From NCBI RefSeq assembly GCF_026130175.1, contig NZ_JAIGNI010000022.1:1-64000 (forward strand): DNA of 64,000 nt, in the 5' to 3' direction. Both the position numbers and the translations under genes were made by a program. How positions within the stretch are numbered: the first letter of the stretch is position 1; each line of letters starts with the position of its first letter. A model generated the notes under the pieces. It was not told the DNA's origin. It saw nothing but the letters and a program-made list of their open reading frames with translations, and searched no databases. Origin of the DNA: Lyngbya sp. CCAP 1446/10. GTDB lineage: Bacteria > Cyanobacteriota > Cyanobacteriia > Cyanobacteriales > Microcoleaceae. Shown piece after piece: positions 45,637 to 55,521 of the stretch.

Positions 45637-48600
45637 ATGTCTTTGCCAGCAGCCGACCGTCCCCAATCTGTAGCAACTGATAGCGAATGTTCCTATCAAC
45701 TTTCACCGATCCAGCAGGGGATGTTGTTCGAGGGCCTTTCGGGTCAACAGTCAGGGGTAGATATCGAACAGGTACTGTGCAGCCTGGGCGAAGAATTGAA
45801 TGTTTCAGCTTTTGTCGATGCTTGGCGCCAAAGTGTCGATCGATATCCAGTTTTGAGAACGAGTTTTAGTTGGTTGGATCGAGAGGTGCCGGTGCAAACT
45901 GTACACCAACAAGTCGAAGTGCCAATTGTTGACGAAGACTGGCGCAGTTTGTCGGAGGACGATCGCGCCCGCCAACTCGCAACCTTTTTGCAAGCCGATC
46001 GCCTGCAAGGATTTGACCTAACTCAACCGCCGCTGATGCGTTTGGCTTTGTTCCGAGTTGCGGAAACTCAATACAAACTCATCTGGACTTATCACCATAT
46101 TTTGCTTGACAATACCTCGGCAATAACTGTTTTGCAAGCAGTTTTTACCTTGTACGAAGCCCTGACTGGTGATCGACAATTAGAATTAACAGCGCCAAAT
46201 GGCGATCGAGCTCGCAGCGATCGGATGCAGCCAGATATCTCGAAAACAGAAGAATTTTGGAGGCAATACTTAAGCGGTTTTTGCGATCGTACCCCTTTGG
46301 TTGGCGGTGTTTCCCCGGTAGGGAAGATAGCAAACCCGCAAGAAAATTTACCCTCACCAGAAATCAGGCTTTCTAGCAGTGTTACCGCAGCTTTAAACTC
46401 TCTAATTCAAAAACAACAATTAACCCTGAATACCCTGCTGCAAGGAGTCTGGGCTTTACTCTTGAGCCGCTGTTCCGGTTCGGAAGATGTAGTATTTGGA
46501 TCTATTTGCAACAGTCGATCGCCAAATATAGAAAAAATAGAACCAGCAGTAGGGTTGTTCATCAATACTTTGCCGCTGAGAGTAATTGTCACTCCAGAAA
46601 TGCCAGCGATCGATTGGCTGAAACAACTGCAAAATCAATGGAATGCGGTGCAAGAATACAGTAACGTACCGCTGGCAAAAACTCAAGAATGGAGCGAAAT
46701 CTCCCGCAGCAGCGCTTTATTTGAAAGCTTGCTAGTAGTTGAAAAATGCCAGTTCAATTCTGCCTTGCAATCTCTAGGCGGTAACTGGAACAACCGAGAA
46801 TTTCAGGTTTTAGAACAGACGAGTTTTCCCCTAACAGTTTATGGCTACGGGGGAGATGAATTGCTGCTGAAAATTGCGGGCGATCGCCAGCGGTTCGATC
46901 CGATCGCCCTGACTCGAATGTTGGGACACCTGCAAACTTTGCTCGAAAGTATAGCAGCGAATCCCCAGCAGAAAATCAGCAAATTGTCAATGCTGACAGC
47001 AGCCGAAATTGCTCAATTGCAGGCCTGGAATCAAACTGAGGCAAATTATCCCGACGACAAATGCGTTCACCAATTATTTGAAGCGCAAGTTGAGCGATCG
47101 CCCGATGCCATTGCCGCCGTTTTTCCCCACAATTCCCAACAGCAGCTTACCTATCGCGAACTCAATTCGCGATCGAATCAACTAGCCCATTACTTGCAGG
47201 AATTAGGAGTCGGGCCCGATGTTTTAGTCGCGATTTGCATGGAACGTTCCTTAGAAATTGCGATCGCCGTTTTAGGCATTCTCAAAACAGGCGCAGCTTA
47301 CGTGCCGATCGATCCAGCCTATCCCAAAGAAAGGCTGACTTTCATGTTAGCCGACACCAAAACTCCCGTTATACTCACACAATCTCACTTAGTTTCGGGC
47401 TTGCCGGAACATCAAGCGCGAACCGTTTGTTTGGACGCAAACTGGCAAGAAATCGCCAATTATAGCACCGAAAACCCCGCCAGCACCGTATCTCCTGAAA
47501 ACCTAACTTATACAATATATACATCAGGTTCCACAGGCAAACCCAAAGGAGTTCTCCTCCCGCACCGCGCCCTAGTCAACCTAATTGCGTGGCAACTGCA
47601 AAACTCCACCTTGGAAGACGCAGCCAAAACCCTGCAATTTGCCTCCCTCAGCTTCGATGTCTCATTTCAAGAAATGTTTTGTACTTGGTGTGCGGGCGGC
47701 ACCCTCGTTTTCATCACCGAAGAAATGCGGCGAGATCCACGGAGTTTGTTGCAGCTAATCGACACAGAAAAGATTCAAAGACTATTTCTCCCTTTCATCG
47801 CCCTGCAACACTTAGCCGAAGCCGCCGATAGCTATCAGCTAGTACCCAAATCGCTGCGCGAAGTAGTCACCGCCGGCGAACAGTTGCAAGTCAACCGTTA
47901 CATAGTCAGTTTCTTTCAGCAGCTAGAAAATTGCACCCTGCACAATCAATACGGCCCCTCGGAGAGCCACGTTGTCACAGCTTATACCCTCAGCGGCCCG
48001 CCGGAAAATTGGCCCGCACTGCCTCCGATCGGCCGCCCTGTTGCCAATACGGAAATATATTTGTTACACATGAATGGTGAGCCTGTGCCGATCGGCGTTC
48101 CTGGAGAATTGCACATTGGAGGTATCTGTTTGGCGCGCGGCTACCTCAACCGCCCGGACTTGACTGCTGAAAGATTTATTCCCAATCCCTTAAACGATTT
48201 TAGATTGCCAATTTTAGATTTTAGATTGGAGGAAGATGCACAGAAACCAGAGATTGCTGAAAGCCAAGAAGTATCTAATTCTGCCCGATCGCATCTCCTT
48301 TATAAAACAGGAGATTTAGCTCGCTACCAGCCCGACGGTAATATCGAGTACATCGGACGTATTGACGGTCAAGTCAAAATTCGCGGCTTCCGCATAGAGT
48401 TGGGAGAAATCGAAACTGCACTAGCAAAACATCGGGCCGTCAAACAAGCTGTAGTGCTAGCGCGGGAAGATACACCGGGAGACAAACGATTGGTTGCTTA
48501 TTTAGCAGTCAATCCAGAAGAGCAACTAACAATTGCCGACCTCCGCGTCCAATTGCAATCGCAACTCCCCGATTACATGGTGCCTGCGCTGTTTGTGACT

Positions 48601-49017
48601 GTGGAGGCGATGCCGAAGACTCCCAGCGGCAAAATTGACCGCCGCGCCCTACCAGCACCTGACTCGCAGCGACAAGAACTGTCGCAGGGTTACGCGGCAC
48701 CGCAGAGCGAGTTGGAGAAAGTGCTAGCGGGCATTTGGTCTAAGTTGCTGAAGCTCGATCGCGTGGGGATTCATGACAATTTCTTCGAGATTGGAGGCAA
48801 TTCTCTGATGACTCTGCAAATTGCGGTGCAAGTGCGGGATCTACTACAAAAAGACTTGCCAGTTGTGAAATTGTTCCAGCATCCGACGATCGCCCAATTG
48901 GCCAATTATTTAAACCAAGGAGAAAGTACGAAGCAGTCTAGTAACAAATTTCAAGATAGGGCCGATCGACAAAAAGCTGCTTTTGGTCGCTCGAAGCAAT
49001 CTACTAAAAGAGGCTAA
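45637..49017 (+). CDS. non-ribosomal peptide synthetase, C-A-PCP (loading/first module)
   Basis: First enzyme of the assembly line. I prefer ATG 45637 (MSLPAADRP, about 1126 residues); an ATG at 45535 adds 34 residues. Counting from 45535: condensation domain about 55-480 with HHILLDN near 185; adenylation domain about 510-1030 with YTSGSTGKPKG, NQYGPSES and TPSGKIDRRALP; PCP about 1055-1125 with DNFFEIGGNSLMT (phosphopantetheine Ser). Read against GrsA, the specificity residues are D-V-Q-F-V-A-Q-V-V. This is nearest to proline-type codes (D-V-Q-x-I-A-H-V-V), but His is replaced by Gln, so the substrate is uncertain. A ~26-residue insert lies between A7 and the GDLARY motif (about 886-912). 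A basic C-terminal tail (KQSTKRG) may dock with the PKS. Confidence 0.95.
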   Translation: MSLPAADRPQSVATDSECSYQLSPIQQGMLFEGLSGQQSGVDIEQVLCSLGEELNVSAFVDAWRQSVDRYPVLRTSFSWLDREVPVQTVHQQVEVPIVDEDWRSLSEDDRARQLATFLQADRLQGFDLTQPPLMRLALFRVAETQYKLIWTYHHILLDNTSAITVLQAVFTLYEALTGDRQLELTAPNGDRARSDRMQPDISKTEEFWRQYLSGFCDRTPLVGGVSPVGKIANPQENLPSPEIRLSSSVTAALNSLIQKQQLTLNTLLQGVWALLLSRCSGSEDVVFGSICNSRSPNIEKIEPAVGLFINTLPLRVIVTPEMPAIDWLKQLQNQWNAVQEYSNVPLAKTQEWSEISRSSALFESLLVVEKCQFNSALQSLGGNWNNREFQVLEQTSFPLTVYGYGGDELLLKIAGDRQRFDPIALTRMLGHLQTLLESIAANPQQKISKLSMLTAAEIAQLQAWNQTEANYPDDKCVHQLFEAQVERSPDAIAAVFPHNSQQQLTYRELNSRSNQLAHYLQELGVGPDVLVAICMERSLEIAIAVLGILKTGAAYVPIDPAYPKERLTFMLADTKTPVILTQSHLVSGLPEHQARTVCLDANWQEIANYSTENPASTVSPENLTYTIYTSGSTGKPKGVLLPHRALVNLIAWQLQNSTLEDAAKTLQFASLSFDVSFQEMFCTWCAGGTLVFITEEMRRDPRSLLQLIDTEKIQRLFLPFIALQHLAEAADSYQLVPKSLREVVTAGEQLQVNRYIVSFFQQLENCTLHNQYGPSESHVVTAYTLSGPPENWPALPPIGRPVANTEIYLLHMNGEPVPIGVPGELHIGGICLARGYLNRPDLTAERFIPNPLNDFRLPILDFRLEEDAQKPEIAESQEVSNSARSHLLYKTGDLARYQPDGNIEYIGRIDGQVKIRGFRIELGEIETALAKHRAVKQAVVLAREDTPGDKRLVAYLAVNPEEQLTIADLRVQLQSQLPDYMVPALFVTVEAMPKTPSGKIDRRALPAPDSQRQELSQGYAAPQSELEKVLAGIWSKLLKLDRVGIHDNFFEIGGNSLMTLQIAVQVRDLLQKDLPVVKLFQHPTIAQLANYLNQGESTKQSSNKFQDRADRQKAAFGRSKQSTKRG

Positions 49018-49022
49018 ATCGA

Positions 49023-49093
49023 AGGAAGAAGGAATAAGGAAGAAGGAAGAAGGAAGAAGGAAGAAGGAAGAAGGAAGAAGGAGGAAGAAGGAA
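49023..49093. repeat. GAAGGAA heptamer tandem repeat between NRPS and PKS genes
   Basis: About ten heptamers, with one interruption, of the same type as 3611-3680. They fill most of the 148-base spacer within the biosynthetic locus. Confidence 0.93.
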
Positions 49094-49165
49094 AATTTAT
49101 ACAGTAAGTTGTTGATTTATTTTTGTTTGACGTTCGATTAAATTGATTTTACTTAACTTAAATTT

Positions 49166-52100
49166 ATGAATGATTCAATCGATTCCGAAGAAAATCAAGA
49201 ACTTGACGGCATTGCCATTATCGGCATGGCCGGCCGCTTTCCCGGTGCTGCAAGTGTCACTGAACTGTGGCAGAATTTGTGCGGGGGAGTCGAGTCTACA
49301 ACGTTTTTCAGCGATGCGGAACTAGACCCCAGTGTTGATCCGGCCCTCCAACAAGCTCCAAATTACGTCAAAGCTAGAGGAATTATTGACGGGGCCGATC
49401 GCTTTGATGCTGCATTTTTCGGTGTCAGTCCCCGCGAAGCCGAAATTACCGACCCGCAGCAACGGGTTTTTTTAGAAATAGCTTGGGCCGCCCTCGAAAA
49501 TGCAGGCTGCGATCCCAATACTTTTAACGGTTCGATCGGAGTTTATGCCGGCACTGGCAACAATACTTATTTTCCCAACAACATCGCCGGGCGATCGGAC
49601 ATAATTTCCCGCGCCGGCGAGTTTCAGGTGATGGTAGGGAACGAAAAAGACTACATCGCTACCCGCACTTCTTACAAACTGAATCTCAAGGGGCCGAGCG
49701 TCAGCGTTCATACCGCTTGCTCTACATCATTAGTTGCAATTTGTCAAGCTTTTTATGCTTTGATGAGCTATCAATGCGATTTAGCTCTCGCCGGCGGGAT
49801 TTCGATTACGGCTCCCCAAAATAGCGGTTATTTGTATCAAGAAGGGGGGATGTTTTCTAGCGACGGACATTGCAAACCTTTTGATGCCCAAGCTGAAGGC
49901 ACTGTGTTCGGCAACGCTGCTGGGGCTGTGGTACTCAAGCGTTTGGAAGAGGCGATCGCCGACAGAGATACAATTTATGCGGTAATTCGTGGCGTCGGTT
50001 TAAATAACGACGGGGCGGCAAAAGTCAGTTTTGCAGCGCCCAGCGTGGATGGACAAGCAGAGGCGATCGCGATGGCGCAGGCGATGGCAGGTGTAGATCC
50101 AGAAACCATATCCTACGTCGAAACCCACGGCACCGCAACTCCCCTCGGCGATCCGATCGAAATTGCAGCCTTGACACAAGCCTTTGCTCTCAAAACCACA
50201 GCTAAACAATTTTGCGCGATCGGCTCCATCAAAAGCAACTTCGGACACACGATCGCCGCCGCCGGAGTCACGGGGCTAATTAAAACAGCTTTAGCCCTCA
50301 AACACCAACAAATACCCGCCACTCTCCACTACGAAACACCGAATCCGGCGATCGACTTTGCCAACAGCCCCTTCTACGTCAACGCCGAACTTGCGGAATG
50401 GAAAGCCGGGAAAACGCCCAGAAGAGCGGGAGTAAGTTCCTTTGGAGTCGGCGGTACCAACGCTCACGTTGTGCTCGAAGAAGCGCCGGCACTCACACCG
50501 TCAAGCCCTTCTCGCCCCAGACAGTTGCTGCTGCTATCGGCAAAAACAGCATCTGCTTTGGACGCGGCTACTGCAAACTTGCGATCGCACTTCGCCGAAA
50601 ACCCAGAAATCGATCTCGCCGATGCTGCTTACACCTTGCAAACCGGGCGGCAAGCCTTTAATTACCGCCGTTTCGCCGTTTGCAGCGATCGCTCCGATGC
50701 CCTAGAGTTACTCGCATCCCTGCCACCGCTACGCACTGCCACCCGCTGCACCGAATCGAGAAATCCGGCGGTAATCTTCATGTTTCCGGGACAAGGGGCG
50801 CAATACGTCAATATGGGCTTGAATTTGTACGAATCTGAGCCTTTATTCCGCTCCACGGTCGATCGCTGCGCCGAAATTTTGCAGCCGCACCTAGGCCTAG
50901 ATTTGCGCCAAGTGCTATATCCCGGTAGCGATGAAACCGCAGCCGCCGAGTCTCTCCGCCAAACCTTTTTGACTCAGCCTGCAATATTTACCGTAGAGTA
51001 CGCGCTGGCCCAACTGTGGCAGAGTTGGGGCGTAATTCCCCAAGGTGCGATCGGGCACAGCATTGGCGAATTTGTCGCGGCAACTATCGCCGGCGTGTTT
51101 TCCCTGGAAGATGCGCTGATGCTGGTGGCTGCTAGAGGGCGCTTGATGCAAGATTTACCGGGGGGATCAATGCTGTCGGTACGGTTGCCGGCGGCGCAAG
51201 TCGAAGGGCGCTTGAGTGGGGATTTGGCTGTGGCGGCGGTGAATGCGCCGGATTTGTGCGTGGTTTCTGGGCCCACAGATGCGATCGCACTTTTTGAACA
51301 GCAATTAACCAGCGAAAAGATTGTCTGCAAACACTTGCACACTTCCCACGCTTTCCATTCGCCGATGGTAGATTCGATCGTCGAACCTTTCGCTGAATAT
51401 GTCAAAAAAGTGCAATTGTCAGCGCCAACTATCCCCTTTGTTTCGACTGTAACTGCTAGTTGGATCACCGCAGAACAAGCAACAGATCCGATGTATTGGG
51501 CGCGGCATTTGCGGGCGACAGTGCGTTTTGCTGATGGCATTAAAGAGCTGTGGCAAGATCCGAATCGCGTGCTTTTGGAAGTCGGGCCGAGAACAACGGC
51601 TGCTACTTTGGCTCGCAAACAATCCAAAGATTTGAAAAAACAAGTCGCTATTTCTTCTTTAACCGATAATCCAGATAACAACGCTGAATGGACTGCTTTG
51701 TTGAGTGCCGCCGGACAGCTTTGGCTTTGCGGAGTGTCGATCGACTGGCAGAGTTTTTATCAGGAGGAAACGCGCGATCGCATTCCCTTACCAACTTACC
51801 CGTTTGAAAGCAAACGCTTCTGGATCGAACCCATGCGGAGAGAGGGGGAGATGGGGAGAGTGGGAGATGGGGAGAATTCCCAACGCCCAATGCCCGATGC
51901 CCAATCCCCAATGCCCGATGCCCAATCCCCAATGCCCGATGCCCAACTAACAACTATCAACTCATTACCAATGTCAAATTTACAAGTCGCAACCCAACAA
52001 CTAGCTCGCAAAGAAAGACTCATTCCCCAAATCAAAAATATCTTAGAAGAAACTTCTGGTGAAGATTTAGGCAGCGTCAGCGACGATATGACCTTTTTAG

Positions 52101-54232
52101 AAATGGGTTTAGATTCTCTATCTTTGACTCAAGTAGCGCTGAACCTGCAAAAAGAATTTAAGGTTAAAATTACCTTCCGCCAGCTACTAGAAACTTTCCC
52201 CAGTCTCGAAACTTTATCTGAATTTATCGACGGATCTTTGCCGCCGGAAGTTTTGCCCGCAGCAATTCCCGCAGCAATTCCCGCAGCAATTCCCGCAGCA
52301 ATTGCCGTACCAATTCCCGCAGCAATTCCCGCACCAATTGCCACACCAATTGCAGCCAGCGCCCCGGTAAATCTGCCAGCCCCGCAACCTCAAATCTTGC
52401 AACCCGTACCATCTAGCAACCTCGAATACTTGATCGGCCAGCAGTTGCAGATTATGTCGCGACACCTAGAATTGTTAGGTGGCGGTGTTCCCGCACAGCC
52501 TGCACCGACAGCCCCAACTCAAATGGTGCAGCCCCCCGCACCGGTGCAACATATCCCGCAATCGAGCAATAACAGCAGCACGATCGCCCCAACCGCCCAA
52601 CCCGCACCATCCGCCGAGCCCACCGCCGAGCCCAAAAAAGTATTCGGCGCAGCCGCCCGCATCGATACATCCGATCGCGGTGCCCTAACTCCCTCGCAAA
52701 CTGCATATTTAGAAACATTTGTCAAGCGGTATACGGCGCGAACCCAAAAATCGAAACAGTACACTCAGACTCACCGCCACCACCTCGCAGATCCGCGCGT
52801 AGTTTCCGGCTTTAACCGGACGATGAAAGAGTTGGTTTATCCGATCGTGGTGGGACGATCGTCCGGTTCCAAACTTTGGGATGAAGACGGTAACGAGTAT
52901 GTCGATTTAACCAACGGTTTCGGGTCGAACTTTTTCGGATATTCAGCGCCATTTGTTACAGAAGCGATCGCCGCCCAAATGCAGCGCGGATTTGAAATCG
53001 GGCCGCAAACACCGCTAGCGGGGGAAGTCGCCGAACTCGTGTGCGAAATGACCAAGCACGATCGCGTGGCATTCTGCAATACCGGTTCTGAGGCAGTTTT
53101 GGGTGCAATGCGACTCGCCCGCACCGTCACCGGCAACAGTACAATCGCCATGTTTACTGGCGACTATCACGGGATTTTCGACGAAGTAATCGTGCGCGGA
53201 ACTAAGAAATTGCGATCGCTCCCAGCAGCACCGGGAATTCCCCAATCCGCCGTTGACAATACCCTGATCCTCGACTATGGCGAACCCGAATCCCTAGAAC
53301 TTCTCAGAGCGCGGGCGGGCGATTTGGCAGCCATCATGGTAGAACCGGTACAAAGCCGCCGCCCCGACTGGCAACCGCGAGAATTCCTCCACGAAGTGCG
53401 CCGGATTTGCGATCGAGCCGGTTGCGCCTTCATCATGGACGAAGTGATTACCGGATTCCGAGTAGCACCGGGCGGCGCTCAAGAATATTTCGGCGTACAA
53501 GCCGATATCGGTACCTATGGCAAAGTTGTCGGCGGCGGAATGTCGATCGGGGTAATTGCGGGCAAGTCTGCCTGGATGGACGCTTTTGACGGCGGATTTT
53601 GGCAATTCGGAGATGACTCGTTCCCCGAAGTTGGCGTTACCTATTTTGCAGGAACTTTTGTCCGCCATCCGCTGACTTTAGCAGCCGCCAAAGCATCCCT
53701 CGAATATTTGAAACGGGGCGGGCCTTCATTGCAGCGCGATCTCAATGCCAAAACTGACCAATTAGTTGCAGAATTGAGCGCCATGTTCGATCGCGAGCAA
53801 ACACCTTTCACGGTTAAAAACTTTGGTTCCCTGTTCAAAATCTCCTACCCGCAAGATTTTTCTCATGGAGAATTGCTCTTCTACTCGCTGCGGGAAAAAG
53901 GCATTCACATTTGGGATCACCGCCCGTGTTTCCTGACGCTAGCCCATTCCGACGCAGATATTGCTTTTATCAAGGAAGCATTTAAAAACAGTATTGCCGA
54001 ATTGCAGTCAGCCGGATTTTTAGCCGGTGGATCTGAGGAAGCTGTGAGGGCGATCGAATTCCACAATCACAGTAATATTAATGGAGGAAAGTCCTCAACT
54101 GCTTTCGCCCAAAATGCTCCCGTACCCGGTGCAAAATTAGGGCGAGATCCTAACGGTAATCCCGCTTGGTACGTAGCCGATCCAGAGCGCCCAGGCAAAC
54201 ATTTACAAGTAGGAGATAATTTATCCAATTGA
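49166..54232 (+). CDS. polyketide synthase with aminotransferase, KS-AT-ACP-AMT
   Basis: A 1688-residue type I PKS that should add one C2 unit and replace the beta-keto with an amine. The ketosynthase (about 12-435) has [23 protein letters not shown] and [11 protein letters not shown]. The acyltransferase (about 535-835) has [10 protein letters not shown] and the malonyl-type HAFHSP motif. The ACP (about 955-1025) has [14 protein letters not shown] aminotransferase of the glutamate-semialdehyde class (about 1200-1640) has [15 protein letters not shown] and the Lys in [10 protein letters not shown]. There is no ketoreductase, dehydratase or methyltransferase. The layout matches the PKS-AMT part of McyE- and iturin-type enzymes. 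In-frame repeats occupy both linkers around the ACP. The C-terminal tail ([20 protein letters not shown]) looks like a linker to a condensation domain, supplied by the next NRPS. Confidence 0.95.
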   Translation: MNDSIDSEENQELDGIAIIGMAGRFPGAASVTELWQNLCGGVESTTFFSDAELDPSVDPALQQAPNYVKARGIIDGADRFDAAFFGVSPREAEITDPQQRVFLEIAWAALENAGCDPNTFNGSIGVYAGTGNNTYFPNNIAGRSDIISRAGEFQVMVGNEKDYIATRTSYKLNLKGPSVSVHTACSTSLVAICQAFYALMSYQCDLALAGGISITAPQNSGYLYQEGGMFSSDGHCKPFDAQAEGTVFGNAAGAVVLKRLEEAIADRDTIYAVIRGVGLNNDGAAKVSFAAPSVDGQAEAIAMAQAMAGVDPETISYVETHGTATPLGDPIEIAALTQAFALKTTAKQFCAIGSIKSNFGHTIAAAGVTGLIKTALALKHQQIPATLHYETPNPAIDFANSPFYVNAELAEWKAGKTPRRAGVSSFGVGGTNAHVVLEEAPALTPSSPSRPRQLLLLSAKTASALDAATANLRSHFAENPEIDLADAAYTLQTGRQAFNYRRFAVCSDRSDALELLASLPPLRTATRCTESRNPAVIFMFPGQGAQYVNMGLNLYESEPLFRSTVDRCAEILQPHLGLDLRQVLYPGSDETAAAESLRQTFLTQPAIFTVEYALAQLWQSWGVIPQGAIGHSIGEFVAATIAGVFSLEDALMLVAARGRLMQDLPGGSMLSVRLPAAQVEGRLSGDLAVAAVNAPDLCVVSGPTDAIALFEQQLTSEKIVCKHLHTSHAFHSPMVDSIVEPFAEYVKKVQLSAPTIPFVSTVTASWITAEQATDPMYWARHLRATVRFADGIKELWQDPNRVLLEVGPRTTAATLARKQSKDLKKQVAISSLTDNPDNNAEWTALLSAAGQLWLCGVSIDWQSFYQEETRDRIPLPTYPFESKRFWIEPMRREGEMGRVGDGENSQRPMPDAQSPMPDAQSPMPDAQLTTINSLPMSNLQVATQQLARKERLIPQIKNILEETSGEDLGSVSDDMTFLEMGLDSLSLTQVALNLQKEFKVKITFRQLLETFPSLETLSEFIDGSLPPEVLPAAIPAAIPAAIPAAIAVPIPAAIPAPIATPIAASAPVNLPAPQPQILQPVPSSNLEYLIGQQLQIMSRHLELLGGGVPAQPAPTAPTQMVQPPAPVQHIPQSSNNSSTIAPTAQPAPSAEPTAEPKKVFGAAARIDTSDRGALTPSQTAYLETFVKRYTARTQKSKQYTQTHRHHLADPRVVSGFNRTMKELVYPIVVGRSSGSKLWDEDGNEYVDLTNGFGSNFFGYSAPFVTEAIAAQMQRGFEIGPQTPLAGEVAELVCEMTKHDRVAFCNTGSEAVLGAMRLARTVTGNSTIAMFTGDYHGIFDEVIVRGTKKLRSLPAAPGIPQSAVDNTLILDYGEPESLELLRARAGDLAAIMVEPVQSRRPDWQPREFLHEVRRICDRAGCAFIMDEVITGFRVAPGGAQEYFGVQADIGTYGKVVGGGMSIGVIAGKSAWMDAFDGGFWQFGDDSFPEVGVTYFAGTFVRHPLTLAAAKASLEYLKRGGPSLQRDLNAKTDQLVAELSAMFDREQTPFTVKNFGSLFKISYPQDFSHGELLFYSLREKGIHIWDHRPCFLTLAHSDADIAFIKEAFKNSIAELQSAGFLAGGSEEAVRAIEFHNHSNINGGKSSTAFAQNAPVPGAKLGRDPNGNPAWYVADPERPGKHLQVGDNLSN

Positions 54233-54257
54233 TTGTTAAAGTTGGCAATTAAATCCG

Positions 54258-54323
54258 GCAGGGGCGGGTTCACCAACAATAATTGCCTGAAATCGATCGT
54301 CTAAAAAACCCGCCCCCACCAAA
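54258..54323. repeat. GGGGCGGGTT inverted-repeat element, copy 2
   Basis: GGGGCGGGTT at 54261-54270 pairs with AACCCGCCCC at 54308-54317. It lies 26 bases after the PKS stop and before the oxygenase gene, where the stem could reduce readthrough. The spacer starts CACCAACAATAATT, like the copy at 17064. Confidence 0.85.
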
Positions 54324-54400
54324 CGATAAATCTCAATCTACCTGTAAATAATTTTCACATCGGCAATGAATTTCAACTAAACAACACAGGAAAAACCCAA

Positions 54401-55276
54401 ATGCTCCAAACAGCAAAAACTCTTCAAATAGACCGCCGCACAGGCCTGACTCACCAGGAATTTGTCAGCGAGTACCGCAATCCCGGCAAACCAGTTATTT
54501 TCACCGATTTATCAAAAAATTGGCCCGCAGCAGCGAAATTTACCCCAGAGTATTTTGAAGACAATTTTGGCGATCGCGAAATAGAAATAGGTGGCAAGAT
54601 TTACACCCTCACAAAATTGTTCGACTTGCTGAAAAATTCCACCAAAGAAAATCCGGCTCCCTATCCTTTTAAACTCAATGTCCGCAAAGATTTTGCCGAT
54701 TTAGAGCCTGATGTCTCTCCCCGACCGAGCATTGCCAAACCCGATCGCACCCACAGCAGCTTAATCCCGAAAAAGCTGCTCGATAATTTGTACGACTTAG
54801 AAATCTTCTTTGGCGGCCCAGGAGGAGAATTTCCTTATTTGCATTACGATTTTCTAGGGCTTTACGCCTATATCAATCAGATTTACGGAGAAAAAGAATT
54901 TACCATTTTTACGCCGGAACAGCAAAAGTATCTCTATCCGCGCCAGAATTCTCCTTGGGTGTCTGAGATTGAAAACCATCACAATCCTGACTTAAAAAAA
55001 TATCCGCTTTTTGCTGAAGCTACGCCCACAAAAATTACCATCTCAGCCGGTGAAACGCTGTTTATTCCCTGTGGCTGGTATCACACGGCAAGGTCGCTGA
55101 CTTTAACAATTTCCGTAGCATTTGACCAGCTTTGCGAATCAAATTGGGATTTTTTTACGAACGAATGCTGCATTCCTAGAGGTCAAAATTCCTTCAAAGC
55201 CAAAATGATTAAAGCCTATCTAAAAAGTGCAGGTGCCGTGCTTAGTGCTCGCGAAAAATTGATGGGGACAGATTAA
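54401..55276 (+). CDS. JmjC/cupin-8 Fe(II)/2-oxoglutarate-dependent oxygenase
   Basis: Probable hydroxylase acting on the assembly-line intermediate or product. The 291 residues start with an N-terminal PGKPVIFTDLSKNWPAAAKFTPEYF block (about 29-53) typical of cupin-8/FIH-like proteins. The iron-binding facial triad is complete: His148 and Asp150 in PYLHYDFLG and His228 in CGWYHTARSLTL. IFTPEQQKYLYP and ISAGETLFIP are further family blocks. It sits between the PKS and the second NRPS on the same strand, with 168 and 245 bases of spacer. Position implies a tailoring role; the substrate (bound amino acid or free product) cannot be told from sequence. Confidence 0.88.
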   Translation: MLQTAKTLQIDRRTGLTHQEFVSEYRNPGKPVIFTDLSKNWPAAAKFTPEYFEDNFGDREIEIGGKIYTLTKLFDLLKNSTKENPAPYPFKLNVRKDFADLEPDVSPRPSIAKPDRTHSSLIPKKLLDNLYDLEIFFGGPGGEFPYLHYDFLGLYAYINQIYGEKEFTIFTPEQQKYLYPRQNSPWVSEIENHHNPDLKKYPLFAEATPTKITISAGETLFIPCGWYHTARSLTLTISVAFDQLCESNWDFFTNECCIPRGQNSFKAKMIKAYLKSAGAVLSAREKLMGTD

Positions 55277-55340
55277 TAAATTCGATTGTAGCTTGCTTCT
55301 GCGTAGCAGTACAAAGCGAACCCAACATAACTTCTGATTG

Positions 55341-55475
55341 AACCACAGAGGGCGCAGAGCAAGCAGAGAAAAAGGAGAGAAATTCATCGTTCCAATGCTT
55401 ATCGGATTTGATACCCCTATGATTCTCTCTCTCTGCTTACCTCCTCTCTCTGCGCCCTCTGCGCCCTCTGCGGTT
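55341..55475. repeat. inverted repeat of a CACAGAGGGCGCAGAG element
   Basis: AACCACAGAGGGCGCAGAG at 55341-55359 is mirrored by TCTGCGCCCTCTGCGGTT ending near 55475. Another copy of the left arm lies at 59653-59672. The two together flank the second NRPS gene. Confidence 0.8.
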
Positions 55476-55521
55476 AAAAAACATTATCTAGATCAGTTAT
55501 TCTACTGTTAATTAATATCCC

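Noticed and set aside
50974-51681. 235-codon minus-strand frame
   Set aside because: It lies wholly inside the PKS acyltransferase domain, where the + frame carries all catalytic motifs.
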